This document shows positions 1 through 11,040 of a stretch of 64,000 bases of DNA, piece after piece. Origin of the DNA: Climacium dendroides (taxonomy: Eukaryota > Streptophyta > Bryopsida > Hypnales > Climaciaceae); the NCBI GenBank assembly GCA_950106755.1, contig OX467088.1, positions 4,696,001-4,760,000 of the forward strand, in the 5' to 3' direction. The notes beneath the pieces were generated by a model. The model worked only from the letters and a program-made list of their open reading frames with translations, was not told where the DNA came from and did not search any database. A program made the translations under genes and the position numbers. How positions within the stretch are numbered: position 1 is the first letter of the stretch; each line of letters opens with the position of its first letter.

Positions 1-443
1 TGTGTTTTGACAAAGAAATGGCCTTAGAATTGTAATAGTTTATTGTATAATAGGTCAAATATCTTCAAATCTATTCAAAGTGGATGCAACAACATTTCAA
101 ATTGCATTCTACAAATCATCTATAATAGTAAAATGATGTCTCAAGTCTTTAATTCATTAAGAATCTTCAAATTCCATTCAAATTAATATTTTATAAATAT
201 ATACATTTAAATATACATTTAGACTAGATTGATTTTGCTAATAGCTCTCCATATATGACGTGCAAGTATGCTTTTTAGTATCTTTGGTTCAAAATTTGAT
301 TGAAAACTTGAAAAAAATACAGGACAATGTGATTTTGAACATCTTATAGCTGATTTTTGTAAATTAGGTAGAAAGTATTAATTTTAGAAGAATAAATTTT
401 GGATGCAAATTTTAAATGCCCTTTACATTCAAATTATGTTTAA

Positions 444-1345
444 CCCCTAAAGGACCAAGGAACCCACTTTGGGCTTTTTTGAGAACTCATCATGCTCTAT
501 TGACTTCATGATTTGAAATTTTTGCATGATTTTTTTAGCATAGATGCTTCTCATCATAATCTACTTGTAGAGCTTTGTTTTATGTCATTCTGATAAATAT
601 TGCAAAAGTTAGAAGGATTTTCTCAATTTCAATGTTAAATGAAGCAACAAAAAAGATATTCTAAAAAAATATTAAATATTCTTTTAGAATTGTATAGATT
701 GATACCTATTCAAATAGAATTTAACCATTGAATCCAAAATATGAGGTAAAAGTTATGAGGAGTTTTTTTTGCAAGGCAATGAAGGTAGAAAAAAATATGA
801 AGTTGTCTTTTGCTTTGAATTTTGAATTTTTTTGAATAAAAATAAAAATAAAGGATATTAATTGTTCACTAGAATATTCACACCATTGAAATTAGCAACT
901 CTCATATTCTTCAAAAGTTATTAGCATATTAGTTATATCTTTCATTCAATAATACCTTCCACTGTTCAATTTAAGAAAAAATGAATATGAAAGTTTTTTT
1001 GGTTAAATTTTCTTAAATATATTTCCATCTTGTTTTCCAATTTATTGACTAAAATGCTCAAATTGTAGGACATACTTGTTTTTTCCTAAAAATATTGAAA
1101 GACAAAACTTTACCTTTTGGAAGGATTAGAAAAGCCTACATTTTGAAGTTTAGGCACATTGAACTTGCAATTAGTGGCGATATTCACTTAAATTTTTGGG
1201 ACAATGTACTTAAACAAGTTAACCAAAAGATCTTACGGTTGGTTTTGTCAACAAATAAATATTGATGAAGATATTGACCTTGCTTTAAAGACAAATATTT
1301 CTAAGTGGTTTTTGGCCTTTAAACATGATGATGGTCCTTTAGGGG
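444..1345. mobile_element. TTAA-flanked miniature element, copy 1 (piggyBac-like termini)
   Basis: The two ends form a 13-bp perfect terminal inverted repeat, CCCCTAAAGGACC. The element is bounded by TTAA at 440-443 and 1346-1349. The interior (902 bp) is AT-rich and has no transposase-like ORF, so it is non-autonomous. The superfamily rests on the TTAA site and CCC start. Because TTAA is a palindrome, this copy alone cannot show that TTAA is a target duplication; the nested copy at 7077-7989 supports that. Confidence 0.6.
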
Positions 1346-1386
1346 TTAAAAGATGACAATGCAATTCATGATTGTTTATAATAATA

Positions 1387-1637
1387 TTCCCTCCATCCCA
1401 AAATGATTATTTATTTTGAATGCCATATTTTTTAACATTGTTTTCAATAGGTCACAGGGAGACTTCCTTGTGGCAAATTTTATTTAGATTGGAACGAACA
1501 CATCCAATGTCCTTCATTGCTTCCACTAATATAAAATTTGGAAGCTTTCTTAATTATGTTTTTCACATTATGGTCAATGAAATTGGCATCAAAAAATCTC
1601 CAAGAACTTGTAGACAATCATTTCAAGACGGAGGGAG
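1387..1637. mobile_element. Stowaway-type MITE, copy 1
   Basis: The ends read TTCCCTCCATCCC at the left and, reverse-complemented, CTCCCTCCGTC at the right. The element is flanked by TA (1385-1386 and 1638-1639), as expected for Tc1/mariner-derived Stowaway elements. It is 251 bp and clearly homologous, in opposite orientation, to the 252-bp element at 14366-14617, with shared interior sequence. The short ORF across it has no recognisable product. Confidence 0.8.
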
Positions 1638-2309
1638 TAATACCTAGATAATAATACCTATTTTGCTATTTGTTGGTGTTGTTTTAGTTGTAGCCAAATG
1701 ACTTTTTTGTCAAAAAAAAATTCTTTATATAAAAGAGTTGAAATTAAAAGCTACAAGTGAGAAAGTTTGAACAAGACTTCAATTGGAATTGAATTATGAA
1801 ACAAAGAGTGAGCCTTTAATATCATATCTACTTGATATTATAGTATTGAAAAAAACACTTGTAGTAGAATATAAGAAGACATTCACTTTGTATTGTTGAT
1901 TCATGCTATGTGTATAATACATGGACCGAGGATTGCTAGTTTTTCTAATCCTACTCCACTAACGCGTGGGTAGAATGTGGACTTTATAGAAGCTTCGATT
2001 ATTGCACATAAGGTGACCTTGAGACCGCAACTTACAAGGCTTCAAGAACAATTATTGAGAGTTGAATAATTGTATGCTTTCAACTTTGAAAATTCATAGA
2101 CAAATGTTCAAAATGAAATAAAATTTAAACATCATCATTTGGACCACTCACATAGTATGGGTAGAAAAAATTGTCAGATCTGGAGGTGCCCTTTCTACCT
2201 TGGAAGAACTTGTGAGAGCCACTTTGTCACTACCTATATTCCATAAAAGGCCAACAAGGATTCTGACCCCCTTAACGCCTCCAAACCAAGGATTAATACA
2301 AATATTTCT

Positions 2310-2480
2310 CCCTATTTTGTGGTGTGTAAATTAGGTATTTCTCCACCTTCACCTTCCCATAGAAAATTGGGGGCCTCTACATGTAAATATGAATTCAAAA
2401 TTCACAAATTTTATCATGAGTGGCAAATAAAAAATTCCATTGTTTTCCCCAGGGGCAAAACACGGGGTCAACAAAGGACG
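2310..2480 (-). mobile_element. Mutator-type MITE fragment, inverted orientation
   Basis: This is a degraded copy of the GGCCAGGG-ended element. It contains the reverse complement of family landmarks: a gggggcct segment, the aaataaaaaattcca segment and a ttttccccagggg segment. It abuts the next copy head-to-head at about 2480. The left border is approximate. Confidence 0.5.
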
Positions 2481-2681
2481 AGGGTGAATTGACCCCCTCA
2501 TTGTCCCCTTGGGAGAACACTGGAATTTTATATTTGCAACGCATGAAAATATTTGGAAGTTCTGAATTCATATTTGCAATGAAAGGCCCCAAATTAAATT
2601 GTAGAGGTGAAGAAATATAAAAATATGTGGCTCAAAATAGGGGGCAAATTTTCAGATTCTCCCTTGGGTTGGGGCAATGAG
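2481..2681 (+). mobile_element. Mutator-type MITE, second copy in cluster
   Basis: The copy starts with agggtgaattgacccc, carries the family interior (gaattcatatttgcaat, gccccaaatta, gaaatataaaaa) and ends near ggggcaatgaggg, where it runs directly into the next copy. Both termini are eroded and I see no target duplication. Confidence 0.55.
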
Positions 2682-2919
2682 GGCCACAGTGAACTTGACC
2701 CCCTCATTGCCCCGTTTTACCCCTGGGGAAAACGCTGTGGAATTTTTTATTTGCAACCAGATGAATTTTTTTGCACATTCTGAATTCATATTTGCAATCA
2801 AAAGCCCCAAATTAGCTAGGGGCATTATAGAAATATAAAAAATCATGGTAAAAAAATAGGGGACTTTTTTTCACAATTAACCCTGGCCGGAGCAATGAAG
2901 GGGTCAATTCTCCCTGGCC
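2682..2919 (+). mobile_element. Mutator-type MITE, third copy in cluster (238 bp)
   Basis: The copy begins GGCCACAGTGAAC and ends TCTCCCTGGCC. It has the same length as the copy at 3433-3670 and is its near-complete reverse complement, so the two form the arms of a foldback separated by 513 bp. No 9-bp duplication is visible here, probably because the left end is joined to another copy. Confidence 0.7.
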
Positions 2920-3432
2920 CGCTGTTCCAAAAGGGTAATAAAAATATTTTCCTGCGTTTTGCCCTGGCAAAGCACCGGTATAAATAAATATTAGTGTGTA
3001 TATATTACTAGTGTGTATATAAATATTAGTATATATACATGTCTATAAGTATATATTATTTTTTGACTATAGTCTCATTCAACAACCGACAACTCCAGCC
3101 ACTGTTCCTTTTGTAGGTGACGGTATCATCATTTATCATGGTATCGTGGAGAATAGGGGATATCTTTTTTTACCCCAATATTACATAAAAATCATTACTG
3201 ACCAATCCTGGAGCCACCGTACCGAAAAGTTGAAGCATGTGGGCACGAAATTCAGAGATTCTATGCAGTGGTCCCAAATCTGGGTAAACTTCCCAAAAAT
3301 TTTACTTGGACTGGAAATCCTACTTGCAGGTACAGTAAGTTACTTTGATGCCCCACGCCCATTGAAATTGAGGGGCTAAAATCACATCATTTTCTTCACA
3401 TCGTCCGGAATTGACGTTAGGTGGAACCTAAC

Positions 3433-3670
3433 GGCCAGGGAGAATTGACCCCTTCATTGCCCCGCCCAGAGTTAATTGTGAAAAAAAGCCCCCCTATTTT
3501 TTTGCCATGATTTTTTGTATTTCAACACTGCCCGTAGCTAATTGGGGGCTGCTGATTGCAAATCTGAATTCAGAATTTGCAAAAAATTCATCTGATTGCA
3601 AATAAAAAATTCTACAGCGTTTTCCCCAGGGGTAAAAACGGGGCAATGAGGGGGTCAGTTCACCCTGGCC
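3433..3670 (-). mobile_element. Mutator-type MITE, intact copy with 9-bp target duplication
   Basis: The element is 238 bp with termini GGCCAGGGAGAATTGACCCC and CCCTGGCC, forming an imperfect terminal inverted repeat of about 32 bp. It is flanked by perfect 9-bp direct repeats GAACCTAAC at 3424-3432 and 3671-3679. A 9-bp duplication is typical of Mutator-like elements. The reconstructed empty site is part of a palindrome (cgttaggt / aacctaacg). No coding capacity remains. Confidence 0.8.
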
Positions 3671-4614
3671 GAACCTAACGAGGCGTTTTAAGACTTTGTG
3701 GGGGTGGGGGAGAATTAAAGTCAATCTCCATCCCGGAGGTGTGATTTTAAACATGGGCTAAAGATCTGGAGTTGGGGCGGTTTAGAGCATTTTTATATGC
3801 TCATCTGGTGGGCAAGTGTACAGCTAATTCAAGCAATAAGGCAAAAGTGGTTTCACTGATTGTCTTGCCATGGTAGGCAAGTTGGTTGAAGTTTTAGCGA
3901 TAGTAGTGGACAACCTTATTGGTGGAGACTAGTGAATCTAATATGTGTGATTTTTTTACTGCCAAGTATTGAACTCACAACCACACCATTCGTTTTGGGT
4001 ACCTTACCACCATCATTCAGTAGTTTAGGATCATCTCAAACTTGTACATTGTTGGTTTTGGGTACTCCTACTATAGTCCATGTCAAAAGGAGTGTGCTAG
4101 GTAAAACAAGGTGTGTGCCAAATGAGAGGAAGGGACTGTGACGTTATTGTTTTTCCACTATGATTCCCTAAAAATGGCTGATGGTGTTAGAAATTCCCAA
4201 ACCTTGAGGCTTGGACTTTATGAGGTACCAAATTAATTGTTAACATAGAATGTCAAGAGAGTTGGAATTCGTCACAACAACCAAGAGTTTGAAGTTTGAG
4301 GCTATAGTGCATCACAAGTCAATCTTGTTAGACACTATGAGTTGAAGTGTTGCAACATATTTTTCAAGTGACTTGCATTGAAAACGAGATTGAAAAATTA
4401 AAAAGGTTGCAATTGGTAGAATGGCTTCAAGCTTTGGGGAGCGCTAAAATATTTGTTGGGGCAATATGGCATGCCTTGGTAGGGATGCTCTTAACCTTTT
4501 AAAGGATACATTGAAAGTCCCATGGCATTTAAAAAGTCAAAACTAGTTTTTTCATAGAGTTTTTTGATTTTAAACGATTTTAAATTTGATTGAAAGAATT
4601 ATAGATTCAATAAT

Positions 4615-4720
4615 CTATATTTTATTCTATTTAATTTCTTCAAAATTATTCAAATTATAATTTTTATTCTATATTTTATTCTATTTGATTTTTTTCAAAA
4701 TTATTCAAATTATAATTTTT
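4615..4720. repeat. Two-copy 54-bp AT-rich tandem duplication
   Basis: Two neighbouring copies starting at 4615 and 4669 share ctatattttattctattt followed by a common caaaattattcaaatt segment, with only a few differences. This is a simple local duplication. Confidence 0.7.
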
Positions 4721-6273
4721 GTGACACTTTGAAGATAATATTTTGAAAGCTTTAAATACACTACTTTTGAATTTTTCATTAGGAGAAAATTAAACCTACA
4801 AAGAGGCTTTGAGTTTTTTTACTAATTTTAATACTAATTGAATAAGTATGAAGATGGCCACATCCTCATTAGAAACCACCACATAAAATTGTTTGTGGCC
4901 ACTTGGCATATAGAAATTTGTGGAAGGTGTGTGTTCTATCCTTTATGATGGAACCATCATGAGATTTATGAAATTGTAGAGATGGACTAGGTAATATGAT
5001 GAATTTTTGAATTTATCATATAGTGAGTTGAGAAGGTCCTTCCTACCCAACATTTTGGATTACAAAGTGCCCTCTTTTGGGTTTCAATTTTCTCCTAATG
5101 TCTATTAAATTTCTCTTGGTGTGAGATCAAGGAGTACATCAATTACACCATGATGTTTATCATTATTATTTCTAAGTTTTTTTTACTTCTTTTAAGAAAT
5201 TTACAATGGAAAATTTGTTCAACACTTATCAATTTGGGGGGAGATTTTTTGGAACTTTTTTAAAGAAAATGGAAGTCAAATTTTGTGCATAGAAAACTTT
5301 TATTCATTCCATTTTACTTTTACAAAGTTGGCGCATTTATGATCATCACTATCCATAATGTGACATCTTCATTTGAACCAAAAAATAATATTAATATATA
5401 GATATTGATGACACAAGATGCACGCAACCAAAGCATTAGGGTCTAGTAATAAATTTTGGTACACGAATAACATAACATTACTAAGCAATGTTAAGGTGTC
5501 TCATTTTGCTCCCTCAGAACTAGAAAGAATGCCTTAGTATTTTCATTGGAAGACTACCGCACAATACATGCGATGCACTAAAGAGTGGAAGGATTGAACC
5601 ACCTTGGCATTAGGAATTAAATGAAAGTTACAACAAAAGGTATTCATGTAGAGGGATATACCTCTACTAAGGAAAATTTTGAACGGGAGTTATACAATAT
5701 TATAACTTATTCATATGGTGTCCTAATATTGCAGCATGTTGAAGTGTGTTAGAATCTTCTTTTATATGCCAAGAATAGCCAATAAGGATAATTTATATTT
5801 AGTAGTTGTAAATGTGTTTCCTTGCTAAAGCAAATCAATAACATGTGCATTCACCTTAGCCCAATGAAATTTGACTGGTCCCTTATTCAAGTTTCGATGT
5901 AAGGTAGGAGGTTTTAAAAGCATAGAGGTTCTAAAATTGCCCATTTTTTCAAATATACATATTTGTACATGTTCTTTTCATAGCCTTTAGCAATGTATAA
6001 ATAATGTACATTTGAGGAGGTGGGTAGATTTAGAGCCCTATTCTTCAAATTTTTCATAATTAATTCTAAAAATCTCCAAAAATATGAAACATTTTGGATT
6101 AGATGCAAATTCACTTGTCTTTCAAGGAAAATTTACTGGAAAATATTTCAAGAAGTTCCACCTCCCAAAATTCAATTTCAGCTCTTAAATGGGCAATTTA
6201 TAGACCTCCTACCTTAAACCACCTCCAAGCTACACCAACAATAAATGTTCTTGTTTTCAAAGTATTGAGTTAA

Positions 6274-6992
6274 CCCCAAAAGGTCCAAACACCATTTTTT
6301 GGCATCATAGCAATTTGGGATAGCTCACTATGAATGAAAAAAAAAATTCTTTGAAATTTTTTCAAAACATGTGCCAGAGGAGTAGCTTCAAGGCGCAACA
6401 ATTTTCATAACTTTTGACTACATGGTTAAAAAAATTATTGCTTGATATGTAATTTTCAGCATTAAGTGGGTAACTTAGGTAGCCCAAAAAACTTTTTTAC
6501 AAATTATTTTTTTTACAAATAAAAATTTGAAATTGGTTCTCTAGATTTAAACATATGTGGAATGCTTTGAATTATTCCATTTCAATTAATGTAATGAATG
6601 TTATGAGGACTTTTAGTTTGCGGGTAGGTATGGCGTTTAGAGATTCTATATCTACCCACAAACTAAAACTCTTCATAACTTTCATCTCATTAATCGAAAT
6701 GAAATGATTTAAATCTTTCTACAAAATAATATATAAGTCTAAAGAACCAAAATTTCAAAATTTTATTTGTAAAAAAGTTATTTGGACTGCCCAAGGTGCC
6801 CACATAATGTTGAAAATTACATATCATGCAATAAGTTTTTAACCATGTAGTCAAAAGTTATGAAAATTGTTGTGCCTTAAAGCTACTCCTCAAACACATG
6901 GTTTGTAAATTTTCAAAGAAAAAAAATTCCATTCATAGTAAGCTACCCAAAATCACTATAATGCCAAAAAATGGTATTTGGACCTTTAGGTG
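6274..6992. mobile_element. 719-bp near-palindromic TTAA-flanked element (foldback)
   Basis: The left arm (6274 to about 6630) and right arm (about 6640-6992) are inverted copies of each other along almost their full length, for example ccattttttggcat near both ends and cttttgactacatggtt in the middle of each arm. The ends read CCCCAAAAGGTCC and, reverse-complemented, CACCTAAAGGTCC, and TTAA lies at 6270-6273 and 6993-6996. A transcript would fold into one long hairpin. The right half of the element at 24338-25183 is related to its right arm. Confidence 0.75.
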
Positions 6993-6995
6993 TTA

Positions 6996-8312
6996 AGGTA
7001 GTTTGCTATAAAACCGCCCCTCTCCTTCAAATCATCCCTATTATTAGTTGGAGAATAGAGATGAAGTGATCCTTAATCCCTAAAAGACCATTATTCTTTT
7101 AGGGGACAAATGGGATTGTGGACAAGTACCTATAGGCTGAATTTTTGTCATAATTTTTTGAAGATAGGAAAATTGATAAGCTTCATGGGGATATAAATTT
7201 TTTTTTTATTGGTGCCTGGGAACAAAAGTTATGCCCAAATAAACTCAAAACAAGGGAGAGGGGGCAACAATAAAATTTCAAAATTTCAATTTTTTTTGAA
7301 TTTTTTCTCATAGATTATATTTTTATCTACATGAAAAGCTTTGATTCATTCAATCTCGATTTGTAATGAAAACATTATGGACAATCTTGGTTTTCAGACA
7401 ATTAGAGCATCTTCTTGAAAAAATAACTTGTAGGATTCATTTCTGAATGCAATTTTTACAATTTTTCCCCCAAAAAGTTCCACATGGTTTATTTTGCTTC
7501 CTAGAACAATCCTGCCATTGGGATTAGTGTGTTTTAATTCCATTTTAGAGATATTAATAATTTATATATTTTTTCTATTTCATACTTGCTTCTACTTAAC
7601 AATTTTATTAAGAATGAAAATTAATTTTTTCTGAAATTCTTTTCTTTCCCCTAGACTCTCAACTCAATTCCCCACCATAAAGATTTAAGGCTCAAAACTT
7701 TGTAGTACAAAAAATTTAAGTTAAGAAGGTTCAAAGTCAAAAATCCAATCCCTCAAAGTATTGAAAAACTTTATTTTTTCACTTTAAACACAGATATCTT
7801 GCAATCCACGCATTCAAAATTTCTTAATTTTTTTTTCACACATTTTCACACTAGTTAGGTGTAAGATACTATGATTAGATGTGCAAAAAAAAAAAAAACA
7901 ATTTTCAAACTTTTTTTACTCTTTGTTACAGAAATGGCAGTTTTGAGTGTTTTATGGCAGAAAAATGCCTTCAATTCGTCCTTCAGGGGTTCAATGGGTC
8001 ACTTTAGCCATTGAATGAATTGAGGAAAAATTGTTTTTTTAGTGCATGAGCCAATCATTGTCTTTGATTTCCCCACATCTTGCACTGATTTGGGGAGACT
8101 TTTATGGTCACAAATGGGTTGCCAATGCCCGGAATCTTTGAAAATTTATAAGTAATTCAAAAATGCTTGGAAAAATACGAAACCACTTGTGTTACGTTCC
8201 ACATCTATTTTTCTTCATCTCTGAAAAGTGATCAAAAAGTATTCATGTCCACGGAAACCTATGAAAAAGGCGGACCAGCCCTTCAATGGCCGCTTTTTAG
8301 AGCATACTCCCT
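6996..8312 (+). mobile_element. AGGTAG-ended ~400-bp MITE, copy 1, split by an insertion
   Basis: The element starts AGGTAGTTTGCT after TA and ends near ACTCCCT at 8312. Without the inserted element at 7077-7989 and one TTAA it is 400 bp, matching the uninterrupted 403-bp copy at 39178-39580 and the copy at 11391-11783. The inverted ends carry a GCTCTAAAAAGCGGCC motif. Flanking TA would fit a Tc1/mariner-like or similar origin, but I do not assign a superfamily. Confidence 0.7.
7077..7989 (+). mobile_element. TTAA-flanked element, copy nested in another MITE
   Basis: This 913-bp element has termini TCCCTAAAAGACC and, reverse-complemented, CCCCTGAAGGAC. It is flanked by TTAA (7073-7076) and TTCA (7990-7993), the latter readable as a mutated TTAA. 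It interrupts the AGGTAG-type MITE exactly where the related copy at 39.2 kb has one TTAA (39251-39254) and the copy at 11.46 kb has TTGA. This shows that the site was duplicated on insertion. The left 60 bp match the element that starts at 63828. Confidence 0.7.
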
Positions 8313-8400
8313 TCAATGCACCTGCAAATCCCAGCCAGTGCTGCACTCACTGCCGCTGCAGCCCCAAAACCATTTTCCTTTCTATAAGTTATTTAAAGAG

Positions 8401-8505
8401 CTTCTTCTTCTTCTTCTTCTTTGGTCAGTGACTCAGTGGCAATCCAAGCTCGGTTGTCCCAGTCAAAGGCAGGCAGGCAAGGCAGGCAGGCAGACTGACT
8501 GACTC
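8401..8505. repeat. Simple repeats upstream of first gene
   Basis: A (CTT)n tract at about 8400-8421 is followed by GGCA/GGCAA-rich and GACT tandem repeats at about 8463-8503. They lie in the region where base composition shifts towards the promoter of the small secreted-protein gene. Confidence 0.8.
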
Positions 8506-8806
8506 CAGTCCTGAAACGCCCGGACTTTCAGGCTCCTAAAGGTCCCAACTCGATCCCAACTCCCAACCAACACCGAAACTCCAACACTTGGATCGTGTCC
8601 AGCACCAGGCCATCCGTCACGCACAGTGCGACAAGCAAGTGAGAAACGGTCGGAGGAGTGAGGCCCACAACCTCGGTCCCTCGGATGCCTCATAATGGAG
8701 CCATGCCAGCTAAATGGCTCCAGTGGATCATGGACTCCTTGCCATTCGGGTTTTGGACCGTCCTTGCATTATTGTTTTTGCGCCATGTGCAACACAGATC
8801 CTAGCT

Positions 8807-8817
8807 TCTATATATCC
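8807..8817 (+). promoter_or_regulatory. Possible TATA box of the small secreted-protein gene
   Basis: TCTATATATCC is a good TATA-box match about 270 bp upstream of the likely start codon. It would give a 5' untranslated region of a little over 200 nt. The transcription start is not visible from sequence, so this is a plausible site only. Confidence 0.4.
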
Positions 8818-9081
8818 ATCCATCTTGCACGAGGTCGGACCTACAACAAACCTGCGCGCTCAGCTCCACGTTCAGTACAGAGCTCCAGCCTGGTGTGATC
8901 CGAATTATTGCTGAAACGAAAAATTAGCTTGATATGAGTTGGATCATTAATAAGCTTGACCCATTCGTTTGGGTTGGGAGATGAGGTTGCGTGTGAAGGT
9001 GCTGCTGGTGGCTGGGCTTGTTTGAGATCGATCGATTGGAATTGGGCTGTTGGTTTGGTGTTGGAGATCGAGAGGTTTTCA

Positions 9082-10328
9082 ATGATGGAGAGACTGCAGT
9101 GGTTGTCTGCGAGGAGGTTTGGGCTCGTTTTGTTGTTGCTGCTGCTGCCTGGATTTGTGGCGTTGGTTTCGGGAGCTTCCGAGCTGCCATTGCTGCCAGC
9201 AGTGGACGTGGCGCAGTCCGGGCTAGTTCGTAACTTGGAAACCGCGTCAGCTCCGACGCAGGTGGAGCTTCTGATGATCCGGCTCATTCGAACTTTCTTC
9301 GGAGATCAAGTGGTGAGAGACAGACTCTTTAGTTCATTGCTTGTCAGAGTTCAAGTGGCGTTCGATTCAGCTGGGAGGATTTCATGTTTTGTGTTTTGTA
9401 AACCATCTCATTTTGGGGGAGTATTACAAGTCTTGAACAACCGTGTTTTCGTTTTCTCAAATCATCTGCGAAGCAGTAGAAGCCGAAACTGTGAATGTAC
9501 AGATTTGGTCCTTGAGCTCCCGGCCCTGGAAGTAGTTCATTAAGTATCCGTATGTTAAAACCGCATTTTCTTATCGCGATGTTGAGTCTCGGTCAGCAAG
9601 GTGTTTTTGTCGGTCATGTTATGTATTTGTCATCTTGCGAAGCCAAAATTCTCCAAAGTTTGCGCTCTAGTGGACATTGTTTGACCTTGTGATTCATTAT
9701 CTAAAATTTCCAAGTTTGTTACCAATTTTTTGTGAATCTAAAGTTGCCTTCTTCTGGGACCGACTTGGATATTACTTTGCAGGGGTGTAGAAGTGCAACC
9801 CTTCTGTTCCGCAAGAATTTGTGATTCGAATAGCTTTAGCAAGTGTTTCTAACATCAGATTTTGAGTCTTAGACTTGCACTGGCTCATTTTGGAAAACAA
9901 AATAGTGGAAATCCTGCCCTTGAAGTTGAAGAGTTTTCACCCCCCTAGTGAATACAGAGATCGAAGAGCCTTCGGGGCAAATGAAAACGAATTTTTTTTC
10001 TAATGGACACTGTTGAGACTTGAGAGTGAATGTACCATTTTCAAGAGTCAACATAGTACTGTTGCGAATGAATGCACCGTTTAATTTATTGCTTCCTCTT
10101 TCTTCAAGTCTGACAAACTTCTATTCTCCTGTTTTTCTATGGCAGAAATGGAGTCCCTTCAGTCGCAGTGATCACTTATTACACATACACCATCACCGCA
10201 TTGTGCGAGAGCACCGACCTCATCATCCAAATCTGCACGATGAGCTTGCCAAGCGGCGGTTTCATCTCCGGGGCAAGCCAGTTTCCACAACTCCGACTTC
10301 ACAAGCCAGAAAACCAAGTCAACAATAA
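9082..10328 (+). CDS. Small predicted secreted protein, function unknown
   Basis: Two exons, 9082-9312 and 10146-10328, are joined in phase 0 across an 833-bp intron with donor TG|GTGAGA and acceptor GGCAG|AAA. The product is 137 aa. Two ATGs stand in tandem at 9082 and 9085; the second has G at +4. An in-frame ATG at 8956 would add 42 residues ahead of the hydrophobic stretch and is less likely. Residues 15-30 form a strong signal-peptide core (GLVLLLLLLPGFVALVSG). The mature part has no cysteine. It ends in a basic, histidine-rich tail (HIHHHRIVREHRPHHPN) and a Ser/Thr/Pro-rich end. I do not recognise the family, and it lacks the cysteine pattern of EPF- or defensin-like peptides and the CLE box. 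It may be a precursor of a processed peptide; that is speculation. The gene is bracketed by AGGTAG-type MITEs at 7.0-8.3 and 11.4-11.8 kb. Confidence 0.6.
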
Positions 10329-10398
10329 TAATTCTAGAGTCAGGCTTCGATCTGCAATAATTCTGATACAATTTTGCGGATACTAACTTAGTTACCAG

Positions 10399-10422
10399 GA
10401 GAGAGAGAGAGAGAGAGAGAGA
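10399..10422. repeat. (GA)12 microsatellite
   Basis: A perfect GA dinucleotide run lies about 70 bp downstream of the stop codon of the small secreted-protein gene, probably in its 3' untranslated region. Confidence 0.95.
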
Positions 10423-10429
10423 CTCCGAG

Positions 10430-11040
10430 CCTAGCTTGAACTCTATGTAGTGTACAATATCTGTATATCTAGATTCCACTTGTACATTAGTTAGACGACC
10501 TTGTAACTAGGCCCAGATCAATTATCCTTGACCACCGAAAGTGGCTCAGTTTCAAAACCAAGTTTAGGTTTTCACTGTAGAAACCACCACCACCACCACC
10601 GTGCATGGATGTCAGGGCCACACATGCTTTGGGAGACGGTGTGCCTGGCAGAGTGGCAGTCTTAAGGTGAAATTTGATTTTGGTGACCAGAGAAGCCTCG
10701 TTCTAAACCTCCAGTCATGATTCTATGGTTACCGTACCGCATGTACCGTACGTGACGGTGTGATTCGGCACTCGGAAGCTGAAATTGAATTTCCACGTCA
10801 GATTCTCACGGGTTCACCTCACCTCACACCATTCTCAAGATGACATGTGGCATTTTTAAGATGCAAACTCTAACCTTGATGTATAAGGTAGGGGCACCCA
10901 AATGTGCCACTGAGTTTAAACTGCCATCTATACTATCCAAAATCAGTTATGTACCCATGTAGAAGAAACACTTTCAGAACCAAACTTTGTTCCTTGATAA
11001 CTTTTGCATACAATATCCAAATGCCACGTTCTTTGGCGCG
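10430..11040. other. 3' flank of the small secreted-protein gene
   Basis: The sequence includes a short CAC trinucleotide run near 10590 and moderately GC-rich unique sequence. I see no gene. The 3' untranslated region of the upstream gene probably ends here. Confidence 0.5.

Larger units (their letters stand above)
1..8700. other. AT-rich, repeat-filled intergenic tract
   Basis: I see no convincing gene here. The ORFs are short, contain no recognisable motif and overlap repeats. The tract is dominated by AT-rich sequence and the miniature transposons listed separately. The stretches between them (about 1640-2300, 3680-4600, 4720-6260) hold AT-rich sequence in which I recognise nothing. GC content rises from about 8.4 kb, where the promoter region of the first gene begins. 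Confidence 0.7.

Noticed and set aside
440..460. Telomere-like CCCTAAA motif in the element ends
   Set aside because: It occurs once per element end and is never tandemly repeated, so it is part of the terminal repeat and not telomeric DNA.
8841..9287. 148-aa minus-strand ORF opposite exon 1 of the small secreted-protein gene
   Set aside because: It has low-complexity Ser/Asn/Pro composition and no motif, and it mirrors a coding exon that has a signal peptide and splice sites on the plus strand.
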